64,000 nt of DNA from Trujillonella humicola (GCF_046233715.1 NZ_JBJNRJ010000018.1:13287-77286), one strand, 5' to 3'; positions 50,670 through 62,698 are shown, counted from the stretch's first letter. Notes: generated by a model not told the origin, from the letters alone. Numbers and translations are program-made.

Positions 50670-51296
50670 ATGGCCGGCTCGCCCCCGGCTGCCCCGAGCA
50701 GCCGCGATCCCCGCGGTCCCGCAGCGCCCGGTGCGCTGCTGACCGCCTCCGACGTCGCCCGCGTGGTCGACCGGATGGCCCACCAGCTCATCGAGAAGTG
50801 CGGGGGCGGGGCCGACGACCGGCCGACGCTGGCCGATCTCGTCCTGGTCGGCATCCCCACCCGCGGTGCCCCGCTCGCCCGCCGGCTCGCCGGCCGCGTC
50901 GAGGCATTCTCCGGCACGCCGATCGACGTCGGCACCGTCGACATCACGCTCTACCGCGACGATCTGCGACTGCGCGGCGTCCGCGCGCTCGAGGACACGG
51001 TGCTGCCCGGTGCCGGCATCGACGGCCGGCTGGTGGTGCTCGTCGACGACGTGCTGTTCTCCGGCCGCTCGGTCCGCGCCGCCCTCGACGCGCTGCGCGA
51101 CCTCGGCCGGCCGCGGGCGGTGCAGCTCGCGGTGCTGGTCGACCGCGGCCACCGGGAGCTGCCGATCCGCGCGGACTACGTCGGCAAGAACGTGCCGACC
51201 TCCCGCAACCAGTCGGTGCGCGTGCGGCTGGCCGAGGTCGACGGGGCCGACGAGGTGGTCGTCACGGAGGCGGACGCGGGAGGCGACAGCGAGTGA
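50670..51296 (+). CDS. pyrR: bifunctional pyrimidine operon regulator / uracil phosphoribosyltransferase
   Basis: 208 residues. PRTase-fold protein with the PRPP loop GRLVVLVDDVLFSGRSVRAA and the PyrR-typical LVGIPTRGAPLARRLAG and RADYVGKNVPTSRNQSVRV. It binds pyr mRNA when UMP is high. The N-terminal 25 residues are an actinobacterial extension. AAGGAGG is five bases before ATG 50670, inside the proposed leader hairpin. The last residues (GGDSE) are encoded within a 65-bp repeat. Confidence 0.95.
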   Translation: MAGSPPAAPSSRDPRGPAAPGALLTASDVARVVDRMAHQLIEKCGGGADDRPTLADLVLVGIPTRGAPLARRLAGRVEAFSGTPIDVGTVDITLYRDDLRLRGVRALEDTVLPGAGIDGRLVVLVDDVLFSGRSVRAALDALRDLGRPRAVQLAVLVDRGHRELPIRADYVGKNVPTSRNQSVRVRLAEVDGADEVVVTEADAGGDSE

Positions 51297-51344
51297 GCAT
51301 CGCAGCGAGCGCCAGCGAGCGAGGAGCGGAGCCAGCGCGGAGCC
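51280..51344 (+). repeat. 65-bp intergenic repeat, copy 2 (end of pyrR)
   Basis: Matches 47132-47195 over nearly its whole length. It begins GAGGCGACAGCGAGTGAGC, contains the pyrR stop codon, and ends GCGCGGAGCC shortly before pyrB. Confidence 0.85.
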
Positions 51345-51360
51345 ACGCCGGGGGGCCCGC

Positions 51361-52281
51361 GTGAAGCGGCACCTGCTGGAGGCCGCCGACCTCGACCGCG
51401 CCGACGCCACCCTGGTGCTCGACACCGCCGGCCAGATCGAGGCGGCCCTGACCGGGCGCGAGGTCAAGAAGCTGCCGACCCTGCGCGGGCGCACGGTGGT
51501 CAACCTGTTCTACGAGGACTCCACCCGCACCCGGATCAGCTTCGAGCTGGCCGCCAAGCGCCTGTCCGCCGACGTCATCAACTTCTCCGCCAAGGGCAGC
51601 AGCGTCTCCAAGGGGGAGAGCCTCAAGGACACCGCGCTCACCCTGGAGGCGATGGGCAGCGACGCCATCGTCATCCGGCACGGCGCCTCCGGCGCCCCGC
51701 ACCAGCTCTCCTCCTGGGTGCGCGGCAGCGTCGTCAACGCCGGCGACGGCACGCACGAGCACCCCACCCAGGCGCTGCTGGACGCCTACACGATCCGCCG
51801 GCGGCTCGGCCGGCTGGACGGCGTCCGGGTGGCGATCGTCGGCGACGTGCTGCACAGCCGGGTGGCCCGCTCCAACGTGCGGCTGCTGCATACCCTCGGC
51901 GCCGAGGTCACCCTCGTCGCGCCGCCGACGCTGCTGCCGGTCGGCGTGGGCAGCTGGCCGGCGGAGGTCTCCTACGACCTGGACGCCGTCCTGCCCAAGG
52001 CCGACGTGGTGATGATGCTGCGCGTGCAGGCCGAGCGGATGAACGCGTCGTTCTTCCCCAGCGCCCGCGAGTACAGCCGGCGCTACGGCCTGGACGCCCG
52101 GCGGGTGGCCGCGCTGGGGGACGACGCGATCGTCATGCACCCCGGCCCGATGAACCGCGGCATGGAGATCGCCGCCGACGTCGCCGACTCGGTGCGCTCC
52201 ACCATCGTCGAGCAGGTCGGCAACGGGGTCTCCGTCCGCATGGCCGTCCTGTACCTGCTGCTCGGAGGGGCCCCGCAGTGA
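51361..52281 (+). CDS. pyrB: aspartate carbamoyltransferase catalytic subunit
   Basis: 306 residues; joins carbamoyl phosphate and aspartate. The carbamoyl phosphate site is YEDSTRTRISFELAAKRL; the family-typical KGSSVSKGESLKDT, HEHPTQALLDAYTI and MHPGPMNRGMEI are present. No regulatory pyrI chain follows; in actinobacteria the enzyme usually pairs with PyrC or works alone. GTG 51361 lies just after the 65-bp repeat; the stop overlaps pyrC (GTGA). Confidence 0.97.
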   Translation: MKRHLLEAADLDRADATLVLDTAGQIEAALTGREVKKLPTLRGRTVVNLFYEDSTRTRISFELAAKRLSADVINFSAKGSSVSKGESLKDTALTLEAMGSDAIVIRHGASGAPHQLSSWVRGSVVNAGDGTHEHPTQALLDAYTIRRRLGRLDGVRVAIVGDVLHSRVARSNVRLLHTLGAEVTLVAPPTLLPVGVGSWPAEVSYDLDAVLPKADVVMMLRVQAERMNASFFPSAREYSRRYGLDARRVAALGDDAIVMHPGPMNRGMEIAADVADSVRSTIVEQVGNGVSVRMAVLYLLLGGAPQ

Positions 52282-53567
52282 CCTCGTACCTGATCAAGGG
52301 GGCCCGCCTCCTGGGCGGCGACCCCGCCGACCTGCTGCTGAAGGACGGGCGGATCGCCGCCGTCGGCGACAGCCTGGCCGCGACCGGCGTCGAGGTGCTC
52401 GACGCCTCGGGCCTGGTCGCGCTGCCCGGGCTGGTCGACCTGCACACCCACCTGCGCGAGCCGGGCCGGGAGGACGCCGAGACCGTCGAGACCGGCAGCC
52501 GGGCCGCCGCGCTGGGGGGCTTCACCGCCGTCCACGCGATGGCCAACACCGACCCCGTCGCCGACACCGCCGGCGTCGTCGAGCAGGTGTGGCGGCTGGG
52601 CCAGCAGGCCGGGCTGGTCGACGTCGTCCCGGTCGGCGCGGTCACCGTCGGCCTGCGCGGCGAGCGGCTGGCCGAGCTGGGCGCGATGGCCGACTCGGCG
52701 GCGACCGTGCGGGTGTTCTCCGACGACGGGCACTGCGTCGCCGACCCCGCGCTGATGCGCCGCGCGCTGGAGTACGTGAAGGCCTTCGACGGCGTCGTCG
52801 CCCAGCACGCCGAGGAGCCGCGGCTGACCGCGGGCGCGCAGATGCACGAGGGCGACCGCTCCGCGCGGCTGGGCCTGACCGGCTGGCCCGCCGCCGCGGA
52901 GGAGGCGATCATCGCCCGCGACGTGCTGCTGGCCCAGCACGTGGGCGCCCGGCTGCACGTCTGCCACGTGTCGACCGCCGGGTCGGTGGAGATCCTGCGG
53001 TGGGCCAAGGCCCGCGGCGTGGACGTCACCGCCGAGGTCACCCCGCACCACCTGCTGCTCACCGACGCCTGCGCCGAGGGCTACGACCCGGTGTTCAAGG
53101 TGAACCCGCCGCTGCGCACCGACACCGATGTCACGGCCGTGAGGCTCGGACTGGCCGACGGGACGATCGACTGCGTCGCCACCGACCACGCCCCGCACGC
53201 GGTGGAGGACAAGGAGTGCGAGTGGGCGCAGGCCCGTCCCGGGATGCTGGGGCTGGAGCAGGCGCTGGCGGTCGTGCAGGACACGATGGTCGAGACCGGC
53301 CTGCTGGACTGGGCCGGCGTCGCCGACCGGATGTCGGTGCGCCCGGCCGCCATCGGGCGGCTGACCGGTCACGGCCGGCCCCTCGCCCCCGGCGAGCCCG
53401 CCAACCTGCTGCTGCTGGACCCGGCCGGCCGGTCGGTGGTCGACCCGGGCGCGCTGGCCAGCCGCAGCCGCAACAGCCCCTACGCCGGGCGGGAGCTGCC
53501 CGGCCGCGTCGTCCACACGTTCCTGAGAGGTGTCCCGACAGTGACCGACGGCAAGGCGGCCCGATGA
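52278..53567 (+). CDS. pyrC: dihydroorotase
   Basis: Type I dihydroorotase of 429 residues. Metal ligands: LVDLHTHLREPGREDAETVE, His in LHVCHVSTAGSVEILRW, VTAEVTPHHLLLTD and the Asp in CVATDHAPHAVEDK. GFTAVHAMANTDPVAD is the substrate loop. It cyclises carbamoyl aspartate to dihydroorotate. Overlaps pyrB and carA, so the operon is tightly coupled. Confidence 0.97.
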   Translation: MTSYLIKGARLLGGDPADLLLKDGRIAAVGDSLAATGVEVLDASGLVALPGLVDLHTHLREPGREDAETVETGSRAAALGGFTAVHAMANTDPVADTAGVVEQVWRLGQQAGLVDVVPVGAVTVGLRGERLAELGAMADSAATVRVFSDDGHCVADPALMRRALEYVKAFDGVVAQHAEEPRLTAGAQMHEGDRSARLGLTGWPAAAEEAIIARDVLLAQHVGARLHVCHVSTAGSVEILRWAKARGVDVTAEVTPHHLLLTDACAEGYDPVFKVNPPLRTDTDVTAVRLGLADGTIDCVATDHAPHAVEDKECEWAQARPGMLGLEQALAVVQDTMVETGLLDWAGVADRMSVRPAAIGRLTGHGRPLAPGEPANLLLLDPAGRSVVDPGALASRSRNSPYAGRELPGRVVHTFLRGVPTVTDGKAAR

Positions 53568-54723
53568 GCGCGATCCTCGTCCTGGAGGACGGGCGCACGT
53601 TCCGCGGCGACACCTACGGCGCGACCGGGACGACGGTCGGCGAGGCGGTCTTCGCCACCGGCATGACCGGCTACCAGGAGACGCTGACCGACCCGAGCTA
53701 CGCCGGGCAGATCGTCGCGATGACCGCGCCGCACATCGGCAACACCGGCGTGAACGGCGAGGACGACGAGAGCAGCCGGATGTGGGTGGCCGGCTTCGTC
53801 GTCCGCGACCCCGCGCGCCGGCCGGCCAACTGGCGGGCCACCGGCAGCCTGGACGACGAGCTGGTCGCCCAGGGCGTCGTCGGCATCAGCGGCATCGACA
53901 CCCGCGCGCTCACCCGGCACCTGCGCGAGCGCGGCGCCATGCGGGCCGGCATCAGCACCGAGCTGGACGGCGAGGAGCTGCTGGCGCGGGTGCGGTCGGG
54001 CGAGAGCATGGTCGGCGCGGACCTCGCCCCGACGGTGAGCACCGGCGAGGCGTACGTCGTGCCGGCGGTGGGGGAGAAGCGGTTCACCATCGCCGCGCTC
54101 GACCTCGGCATCAAGACCGCCACCCCGCGCCACCTGGCCGAGCTCGGCGTCGAGACCCACGTGCTGCCCTCGACCGCGACCGCCGAGGAGCTGCTGGCGG
54201 CCGGCCCGGACGGCGTCTTCCTCTCCAACGGCCCGGGTGACCCGGCCGCCGCCGACTACGCCGTGCGCGCGGTGCGCGGGGTGCTCGACGCGCGGCGGCC
54301 GTTGTTCGGCATCTGCTTCGGCAACCAGATCCTCGGCCGGGCGCTGGGCCTGGGCACCTACAAGCTGCGCTTCGGCCACCGCGGGCTGAACCAGCCGGTG
54401 CTCGACCGGGTCAGCGGCACGGTGCGGGTGACCAGCCACAACCACGGTTTCGCCGTGGACGCCCCGCTCGACCGGCCCACCGACACGCCCTACGGGCCGG
54501 TGGAGGTCAGCCACGTCGGCCTCAACGACGACGTGGTGGAGGGCCTGCGGCTGCTCGGGGCGCCGGCGTTCAGCGTCCAGTTCCACCCGGAGTCCGCGGC
54601 CGGCCCGCACGACGCGGCGCCGCTGTTCCAGCGGTTCGTCGACCTGATGGAGACCACCCGCAGCGGTGGGGCCGCGGTCAGCCCGGCCCCCGTCGTCGAG
54701 CACAGCACGGGGGAGAAGGCCTG

Positions 54724-54724
<1 letters not shown>
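53564..54724 (+). CDS. carA: carbamoyl-phosphate synthase small subunit
   Basis: 386 residues; hydrolyses glutamine and passes ammonia to CarB. The N-terminal domain starts LVLEDGRTFRGDTYGATGTT; the amidotransferase nucleophile is in LFGICFGNQILGRALGL, and the His-Glu pair in FSVQFHPESAAGPHDA. ATG 53564 overlaps the pyrC stop, and carB overlaps the carA stop by one base. Confidence 0.97.
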
Positions 54725-58013
<3,289 letters not shown>

Positions 58014-58017
<4 letters not shown>

Positions 58018-58895
58018 CCTCCTACCTGACGCAGCCGGCGCCGCCGGCGGACTCCCGGCCGGTGCAGCGCGAGGCCGAGGTGCTCGCCGCCCGACCCGTC
58101 GGGGCCTACGTCGAGCTGACCCTGGGCGCGCCGGAGATCGCCGGGCTGGCGCAGCCGGGCCAGTTCGTGGCGTTCGCCGTCGGCGGCCCGCTGTCGGCGA
58201 ACCTGCTGCGCCGCTCGATCGCCATCGCCGGCACCGGCGAGGAGACGGTCGGCGTCGTCGTCGCCCCGCACGGGCCCGGCTCGACCTGGCTGGCGCAGCG
58301 CCGGCCGGGGGACGTCGTGGACGTCGTCGGCCCGCTCGGCCGGCCCTTCCCGCTGCCGGAGCCCGGGACGACCGCCCTGCTGGTGGGCGGCGGCTACGGG
58401 GCGGCGGCGCTGGTGGGGCTCGCGGCGCTGCTGCGCTCCCGCGGCTCGCGGGTGCTGGCCGTCAGCGGCGCCGCCGACGCCGCGCGGCTGTGCTCGGTGG
58501 GGGAGCTCCGGGCGGTCGCCGACTGGGTCGAGGTCACCACCGACGACGGCAGCGCCGGGCGCGCCGGCCGGGTGACCGTCGCCGTGGACGACCTCGTGGG
58601 GGAGGCCGGCATCGCCTACGCCTGCGGGCCGATGCCGATGCTGCGGGCGGTCGCCGACGCCGCGACCGCCGCGGGGGTTCCCTCCTACGTCGCCGTCGAG
58701 GAGTCGATGGCCTGCGGGATCGGCGTCTGCATGACCTGCGTCCTGCCGGTGGTGGGGGCCGACGGGCTCACCCGCTTCTCGCGGTCCTGCACCGAGGGAC
58801 CCGTCTTCGGCGGGGACCGGGTGCGCTTCGCCGACGTCGGCTCGCTGCCGTGGGACGTCGTGGGCGCCGACGCGATGGGGGTGGTCGCCCCGTGA
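58014..58895 (+). CDS. pyrK: dihydroorotate dehydrogenase electron transfer subunit
   Basis: 293 residues, ferredoxin-reductase-like. FAD site LLRRSIAIAGTGEETVGVVV, NAD site TALLVGGGYGAAALVGLAAL, and a C-terminal 2Fe-2S cluster with cysteines in ESMACGIGVCMTCVLPV plus RSC (C-x4-C-x2-C-x15-C). It passes electrons from PyrD to NAD, marking a class 1B system. Mycobacteria and streptomycetes use the quinone-linked class 2 enzyme instead, so this is a notable difference. The start overlaps carB (GTGA). Confidence 0.93.
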
Positions 58896-58907
58896 CCGCG
58901 GTCGGTA

Positions 58908-58933
58908 CCCGCCGAAGTGGCCACTTCGGCGGG
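58908..58933. repeat. 26-bp perfect palindrome between pyrK and pyrD
   Basis: CCCGCCGAAGTGG followed directly by its reverse complement, with no loop. It separates pyrK from pyrD in an operon where all other joints overlap. Confidence 0.9.
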
Positions 58934-58954
58934 GGGCCGGGGACGGCCGTGGAC

Positions 58955-59866
58955 ATGACGACGGCCCTGGGGTCCGCGCCGCTCGTCGGCCCGGTGCTCA
59001 CCGCGTCGGGCTGCTCGGCGTTCGGCCGCGAGCTCGAGCCCTTCGTCGACCTGACCGGCCTGGGCGCCGTGGTCACCAAGTCGGTCCAGCTGCGTCCCCG
59101 CTCCGGGCGGCCGACGCCGCGGATGGCCGAGACCCCCAGCGGGATGATCAACTCCATCGGCCTGCAGGGCCCCGGTATCGACGGCCTGCTGGACGGTGAG
59201 CTGCCCTGGCTGGCCGAGCGCGGAGTGCCCGCGTTCGTCTCCATCGCGGGCACCCGGGTCGAGGACTTCGCCGAGCTGGCCACCCGGCTGCGCGGCGTCC
59301 CCGGCGTCCTGGGCCTCGAGGTCAACATCAGCTGCCCGAACGTCGAGAGCCGCGGTGAGGTGTTCGCCTGCGACCCGGTCGCGGCCTCCGACGTGGTCGC
59401 CGCGGTGCGGGACGCCGCCGACCCCGCGCAGCCGGTCTACGCCAAGCTCAGCCCCGACGTCACCGACATCGTCTCGGTGGCCCGCGCGGTCACCGGGGCC
59501 GGCGCCGACGGGCTGTCGATGATCAACACCCTGCTCGGGCTGGTCATCGACCCCGGCACGATGAAGCCGGTCCTCGGCGGGGTCACCGGGGGGCTCTCGG
59601 GCCCCGCCGTCCGCCCGGTCGCCGTCCGCTGCGTCTGGCAGGTCCACGCGGCGCTGCCCGAGGTGCCGATCCTGGGCATGGGCGGCATCCGCAACGGCCT
59701 GGACGCCCTGCAGTTCGTCCTCGCCGGCGCGTCGGCGGTCAGCGTGGGGACGGCGGTCTTCAACGACCCGTCGGCGACCGCCCGGGTGCACCGGGAACTG
59801 GCCGGCGCCCTGGCGGAGCGCGGGTTCTCCTCGCTGCGCGAGGCCGTCGGGTACGCGCACCGATGA
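58955..59866 (+). CDS. pyrD: dihydroorotate dehydrogenase, class 1B catalytic subunit
   Basis: About 303 residues; FMN TIM-barrel enzyme that oxidises dihydroorotate. VGPVLTASGCSAFGRELEPF opens the barrel; VNISCPNVESRGEVFACDP carries the class 1 catalytic Cys; FMN phosphate is held near ILGMGGIRNGLDALQFVLAG. With PyrK it forms the class 1B complex. Start uncertain: ATG 58955 or GTG 58949 give a normal N-terminus; GTG 58892, overlapping pyrK, would read through the palindrome and add 21 residues (TAVGTRRSGHFGGGPGTAVD...). The stop overlaps pyrF (ATGA). Confidence 0.92.
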   Translation: MTTALGSAPLVGPVLTASGCSAFGRELEPFVDLTGLGAVVTKSVQLRPRSGRPTPRMAETPSGMINSIGLQGPGIDGLLDGELPWLAERGVPAFVSIAGTRVEDFAELATRLRGVPGVLGLEVNISCPNVESRGEVFACDPVAASDVVAAVRDAADPAQPVYAKLSPDVTDIVSVARAVTGAGADGLSMINTLLGLVIDPGTMKPVLGGVTGGLSGPAVRPVAVRCVWQVHAALPEVPILGMGGIRNGLDALQFVLAGASAVSVGTAVFNDPSATARVHRELAGALAERGFSSLREAVGYAHR

Positions 59867-60741
59867 GCGCCGCGTTCGGCGCGCGGCTGGCCGACGCCGT
59901 CGCCGCCCGCGGGCCGCTGTGCGTCGGCGTCGACCCGCACCCGCCGCTGCTGGAGCGCTGGGGCCTGCCGGACTCGCCGGAGGGGCTGGCGCGCTTCACC
60001 GACGCCGTCGTCGACGCTCTGGCCGGCACCGTCGCCGTCCTCAAGCCGCAGATGGCCTTCTACGAGCGGCACGGGTCCCGGGGGGCCGCCGTCCTGGAGG
60101 ACGCCGTCGCCCGGGCCCGCGCGGCCGGCGCGCTGGTGCTGCTGGACGCCAAGCGCGGTGACATCGGGTCGACGATGGACGCCTACGCCGACTACCTGCG
60201 TCCCGACCACCCGCTCGCCGTGGACGCGCTCACCGTCAGCCCCTACCTCGGGCCCGGCTCCCTGCAGCCCGCGGTCGACACCGCGCGGCAGCACGGGGGC
60301 GGGCTGTTCGTGCTCGCCCGGACGTCGAACCCGGACGCGGGCACCTTCCAGCACGCGGTCGTGGGGGAGCGGTCGGTCGCCCAGGTCGTCGTCGACACCG
60401 TCCGCGGCTGGAACACCCCGGAGTGGGTCGTCGGGGACCCGCTGCCGGACATCGGCTCCGCCCGGGACGTCGCGAGCCGGTTCGGCCCGGCCACGGGGTC
60501 GTTCGGGGTCGTCGTGGGCGCCACCCTGGCCGAGCTCGACGTCGACCTGACCGGGCTGGGCGGGCCGGTGCTCGCCCCGGGGCTCGGCGCGCAGGGCGGG
60601 TCGCCGGAGGACCTGCGCCGGTTGTTCGGACGCGGCGCCGCCGTCGTGCCCACCGTCTCACGGGACGTGCTGACCGCCGGACCCGGCGCCGCCGGGCTGC
60701 GCGCCGCCGCGCAGCGGTGGGCAGAGGCGCTGGCCCGGTGA
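59863..60741 (+). CDS. pyrF: orotidine 5'-phosphate decarboxylase (type 2)
   Basis: 292 residues; last step to UMP. The longer type 2 form typical of actinobacteria: CVGVDPHPPLLERWGLPDSP near the start, the catalytic LLDAKRGDIGSTMDAYADYL (Asp-Lys-Asp), SPYLGPGSLQPAVDTARQ, and the phosphate site LAPGLGAQGGSPEDLRRLF. The orotate phosphoribosyltransferase gene pyrE is not in this operon and must lie elsewhere. A G5 x4 motif follows the stop. Confidence 0.96.
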   Translation: MSAAFGARLADAVAARGPLCVGVDPHPPLLERWGLPDSPEGLARFTDAVVDALAGTVAVLKPQMAFYERHGSRGAAVLEDAVARARAAGALVLLDAKRGDIGSTMDAYADYLRPDHPLAVDALTVSPYLGPGSLQPAVDTARQHGGGLFVLARTSNPDAGTFQHAVVGERSVAQVVVDTVRGWNTPEWVVGDPLPDIGSARDVASRFGPATGSFGVVVGATLAELDVDLTGLGGPVLAPGLGAQGGSPEDLRRLFGRGAAVVPTVSRDVLTAGPGAAGLRAAAQRWAEALAR

Positions 60742-60744
60742 GAC

Positions 60745-60770
60745 GGGGGCCGGGGGCCGGGGGCCGGGGG
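60745..60770 (+). repeat. G5 x4 tract (G-quadruplex motif) after pyrF
   Basis: Four runs of five G separated by CC, starting 4 bases after the pyrF stop. A textbook quadruplex pattern on the coding strand; it could act on the mRNA 3' end or on DNA. Confidence 0.85.
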
Positions 60771-61078
60771 CGCAGTGACGGCCGAGCCGGGCGACGACCC
60801 GGCGAGCGTGCGGGCGGCGCGAGCCCCGTCCGCCGGGGACGTCCTCGCGCGGTGCGCCCGACCCGGCTCGGGCAGGCCCACCTGCGGGCACAGCGTGCCG
60901 GAGGAGGCCACCGGCGTGTCATGCGACGTGACGACGGTGTGGCGCACCTCGTAGCGTACCGGAACCACTCCGGTGCGTAACCCGGTTGACCTGCCTCCTT
61001 GACGGAGGGTCATCACGGAGGTGGACGGAGGGTGAACGCGACGGCACCCGATGCCGGGAAAATGTGGCGGAGGCGGGC

Positions 61079-61107
61079 GTGACCTGCGGATATACGGTTA
61101 CTAGGTT
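61079..61107 (+). promoter_or_regulatory. promoter of mihF
   Basis: -35 GTGACC (61079-61084), 17-base spacer, -10 TAGGTT (61102-61107). The transcript would have a leader of about 87 bases. The region is AT-richer than its surroundings (TATACGGTTACTAGG). Confidence 0.6.
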
Positions 61108-61201
61108 GTGCGTCAGGCTCCTCCGGGAGTGCCACCTCGACCCAGCACAGCCACCAGCCGGGGTCCACCGTCGCCGGCGACGACACGATCGGATCGCACC
61201 G

Positions 61202-61558
61202 ATGCCCCTTCCCAGTCTGTCCCCCGAACAACGCGCCGCCGCCCTGGAGAAGGCCGCCGCGGCGCGCAAGTCGCGCGCCGAGCTCCGCGAGAAGCTCAAG
61301 AGCAAGGGCGCCACCGTCGGCGACGTCCTCCGTCAGGGCGAGAGCGACGAGGTGATCGGCAAGATGCGCGTGAGCGCCGTCCTCGAGTCCCTCCCCGGCG
61401 TCGGCAAGGCGCGTGCGGCCAAGATCATGGAGCGGCTCGAGATCTCCCCGACCCGCCGGGTCCGGGGGCTGGGCGCCAACCAGCGCCGGGCCCTGGAGGC
61501 GGAGTTCGGCGGGGAGCAGGTGGCGGCCGACCAGGTCCCCGCCGACGCCGCCAACTGA
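61202..61558 (+). CDS. mihF: mycobacterial-type integration host factor (mIHF)
   Basis: Nucleoid-associated DNA-binding protein of 118 residues, essential in mycobacteria. N-terminal basic helix (EKAAAARKSRAELREKLKSK), then ESLPGVGKARAAKIMERLEI, a helix-two-turn-helix that binds DNA without sequence preference, and SPTRRVRGLGANQRRAL. ATG 61202 gives the usual N-terminus MPLPSLSPEQRAAALEKAA. Conserved mihF-gmk-rpoZ-coaBC order. Confidence 0.95.
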   Translation: MPLPSLSPEQRAAALEKAAAARKSRAELREKLKSKGATVGDVLRQGESDEVIGKMRVSAVLESLPGVGKARAAKIMERLEISPTRRVRGLGANQRRALEAEFGGEQVAADQVPADAAN

Positions 61559-61591
61559 CGCACCGACCGGAGAGAACGAGGACGACGACGA

Positions 61592-62203
61592 GTGGTGCCC
61601 GACGCGCCCACCTGCCCGCCGCCGGCGCGGCTGACCGTGCTCTCCGGCCCCTCCGGGGTCGGCAAGGGAACGGTGGTCGCCGAGGTGCGGCGGCGCTACC
61701 CGGAGGTCTGGCTGTCGGTGTCGGCGACGACCCGGCGGCCGCGCCCCGGTGAGGTGGACGGCGTCCAGTACCACTTCGTCGACGACGGCGAGTTCGACCG
61801 GCTGATCGCCACCGACGGCCTGCTCGAGTGGGCCGAGTACGCGGGCAACCGGTACGGCACGCCGGTGGCCCCGGTCCGCGAGCGACTCGCGGCCGGGGCC
61901 CCGGCCCTGCTGGAGATCGAGCTGCAGGGCGCGCGCCAGGTCCGGTCCCGCGACGCCGGGGCGCAGCTCGTCTTCCTCGCCCCACCCTCGTGGGCCGACC
62001 TCGTGAGCCGGCTGGCCGGCCGCGGGTCCGAGCCGCCGGAGGTGCAGGAGCGCCGGCTGGCCATCGCGCAGGCGGAGCTGGACGCCGCCGGAGAGTTCGA
62101 CGTGGTCGTGGTCAACGACGACGTGGCCCGGGCTGCGGACGAGTTGGTAGGATTGCTGACTGCGCCCTCGCCGGACCTGTGCCGCGGTGGCGCTCACGAG
62201 TGA
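61592..62203 (+). CDS. gmk: guanylate kinase
   Basis: 203 residues; makes GDP from GMP. P-loop GPSGVGKGTVVAEV (about 19-32), GMP site SVSATTRRPRPGEVDGVQYH, and LLEWAEYAGNRYGTP, LLEIELQGARQVR. GTG 61592 (or GTG 61595) is poorly defined by ribosome sites. It lies 33 bases after mihF. Its product level affects GTP and (p)ppGpp pools. Confidence 0.96.
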   Translation: MVPDAPTCPPPARLTVLSGPSGVGKGTVVAEVRRRYPEVWLSVSATTRRPRPGEVDGVQYHFVDDGEFDRLIATDGLLEWAEYAGNRYGTPVAPVRERLAAGAPALLEIELQGARQVRSRDAGAQLVFLAPPSWADLVSRLAGRGSEPPEVQERRLAIAQAELDAAGEFDVVVVNDDVARAADELVGLLTAPSPDLCRGGAHE

Positions 62204-62258
62204 GCCAGGCCCTCCGGCCGGCCACTCCCGCTGACCGATCTGAGGAGCACGCCCACCC

Positions 62259-62522
62259 GTGTCCGGAGTCGCACCTGCCCCCGAGGGCATCACCAACCCG
62301 CCGATCGACGAGCTGCTCGAGCGGACCAGCAGCAAGTACGGCCTGGTGATCTTCGCCGCCAAGCGTGCGCGGCAGATCAACGCCTACTACAGCCAGCTCT
62401 CCGAGGGCCTGCTGGAGTACGTCGGCCCGCTGGTCGACACCGCGCCCCAGGAGAAGCCGCTCTCGATCGCGCTGCGCGAGATCAACGAGGGCCTGCTGAC
62501 CCACACCGCCGGCGAGAACTGA
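62259..62522 (+). CDS. rpoZ: DNA-directed RNA polymerase subunit omega
   Basis: Omega subunit of 87 residues: ITNPPIDELLERTSSKYGLV, then FAAKRARQINAYYSQLSEG and a C-terminal KPLSIALREINEGLL. It helps fold beta-prime and completes the polymerase core. GAGGAG lies upstream of GTG 62259. Followed by two strong hairpins. Confidence 0.96.
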   Translation: MSGVAPAPEGITNPPIDELLERTSSKYGLVIFAAKRARQINAYYSQLSEGLLEYVGPLVDTAPQEKPLSIALREINEGLLTHTAGEN

Positions 62523-62524
62523 AG

Positions 62525-62596
62525 AAGGACCCCCTCGCCCCCCACCGCTCGCGAGCTCGCGGCGGGCCCCTGCGAGAGGGCCGTTCCACGGTCCTT
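62525..62596 (+). terminator. terminator after rpoZ (contains repeat copy 2)
   Basis: AAGGACC (62525-62531) pairs with GGTCCTT (62590-62596), and CCCTC with GAGGG inside; the middle includes the 12-base palindrome CGCGAGCTCGCG. 62526-62576 shares its start and end blocks with 15194-15238 after yebC. Confidence 0.7.
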
Positions 62597-62602
62597 TGGG
62601 AT

Positions 62603-62632
62603 GACGCCTCCGGTCCGTTGACCGGGGGCGTC
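62603..62632 (+). terminator. second hairpin between rpoZ and coaBC
   Basis: 12-bp stem with one G-T pair (GACGCCTCCGGT with ACCGGGGGCGTC) and a 6-base loop. Together with the first hairpin it separates rpoZ from coaBC. Confidence 0.65.
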
Positions 62633-62698
62633 GTCGTGTGATGGGCAGTGCCGCAGGCGCGTGTCACACCCCGGAGGTGCGCGGGGGAGGATGAGGGC

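Larger units (their letters stand above)
60742..61201. other. pyrF-mihF intergenic region
   Basis: A 460-bp gene-free stretch. It contains a G-quadruplex motif at 60745-60770, a small hairpin (60958-60974, 6-bp stem ACCGGA/TCCGGT), two direct copies of GACGGAGGGT (61001-61010 and 61024-61033), and a recognisable promoter for mihF at 61079-61107. No coding frame with supporting signals was found. Confidence 0.6.
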
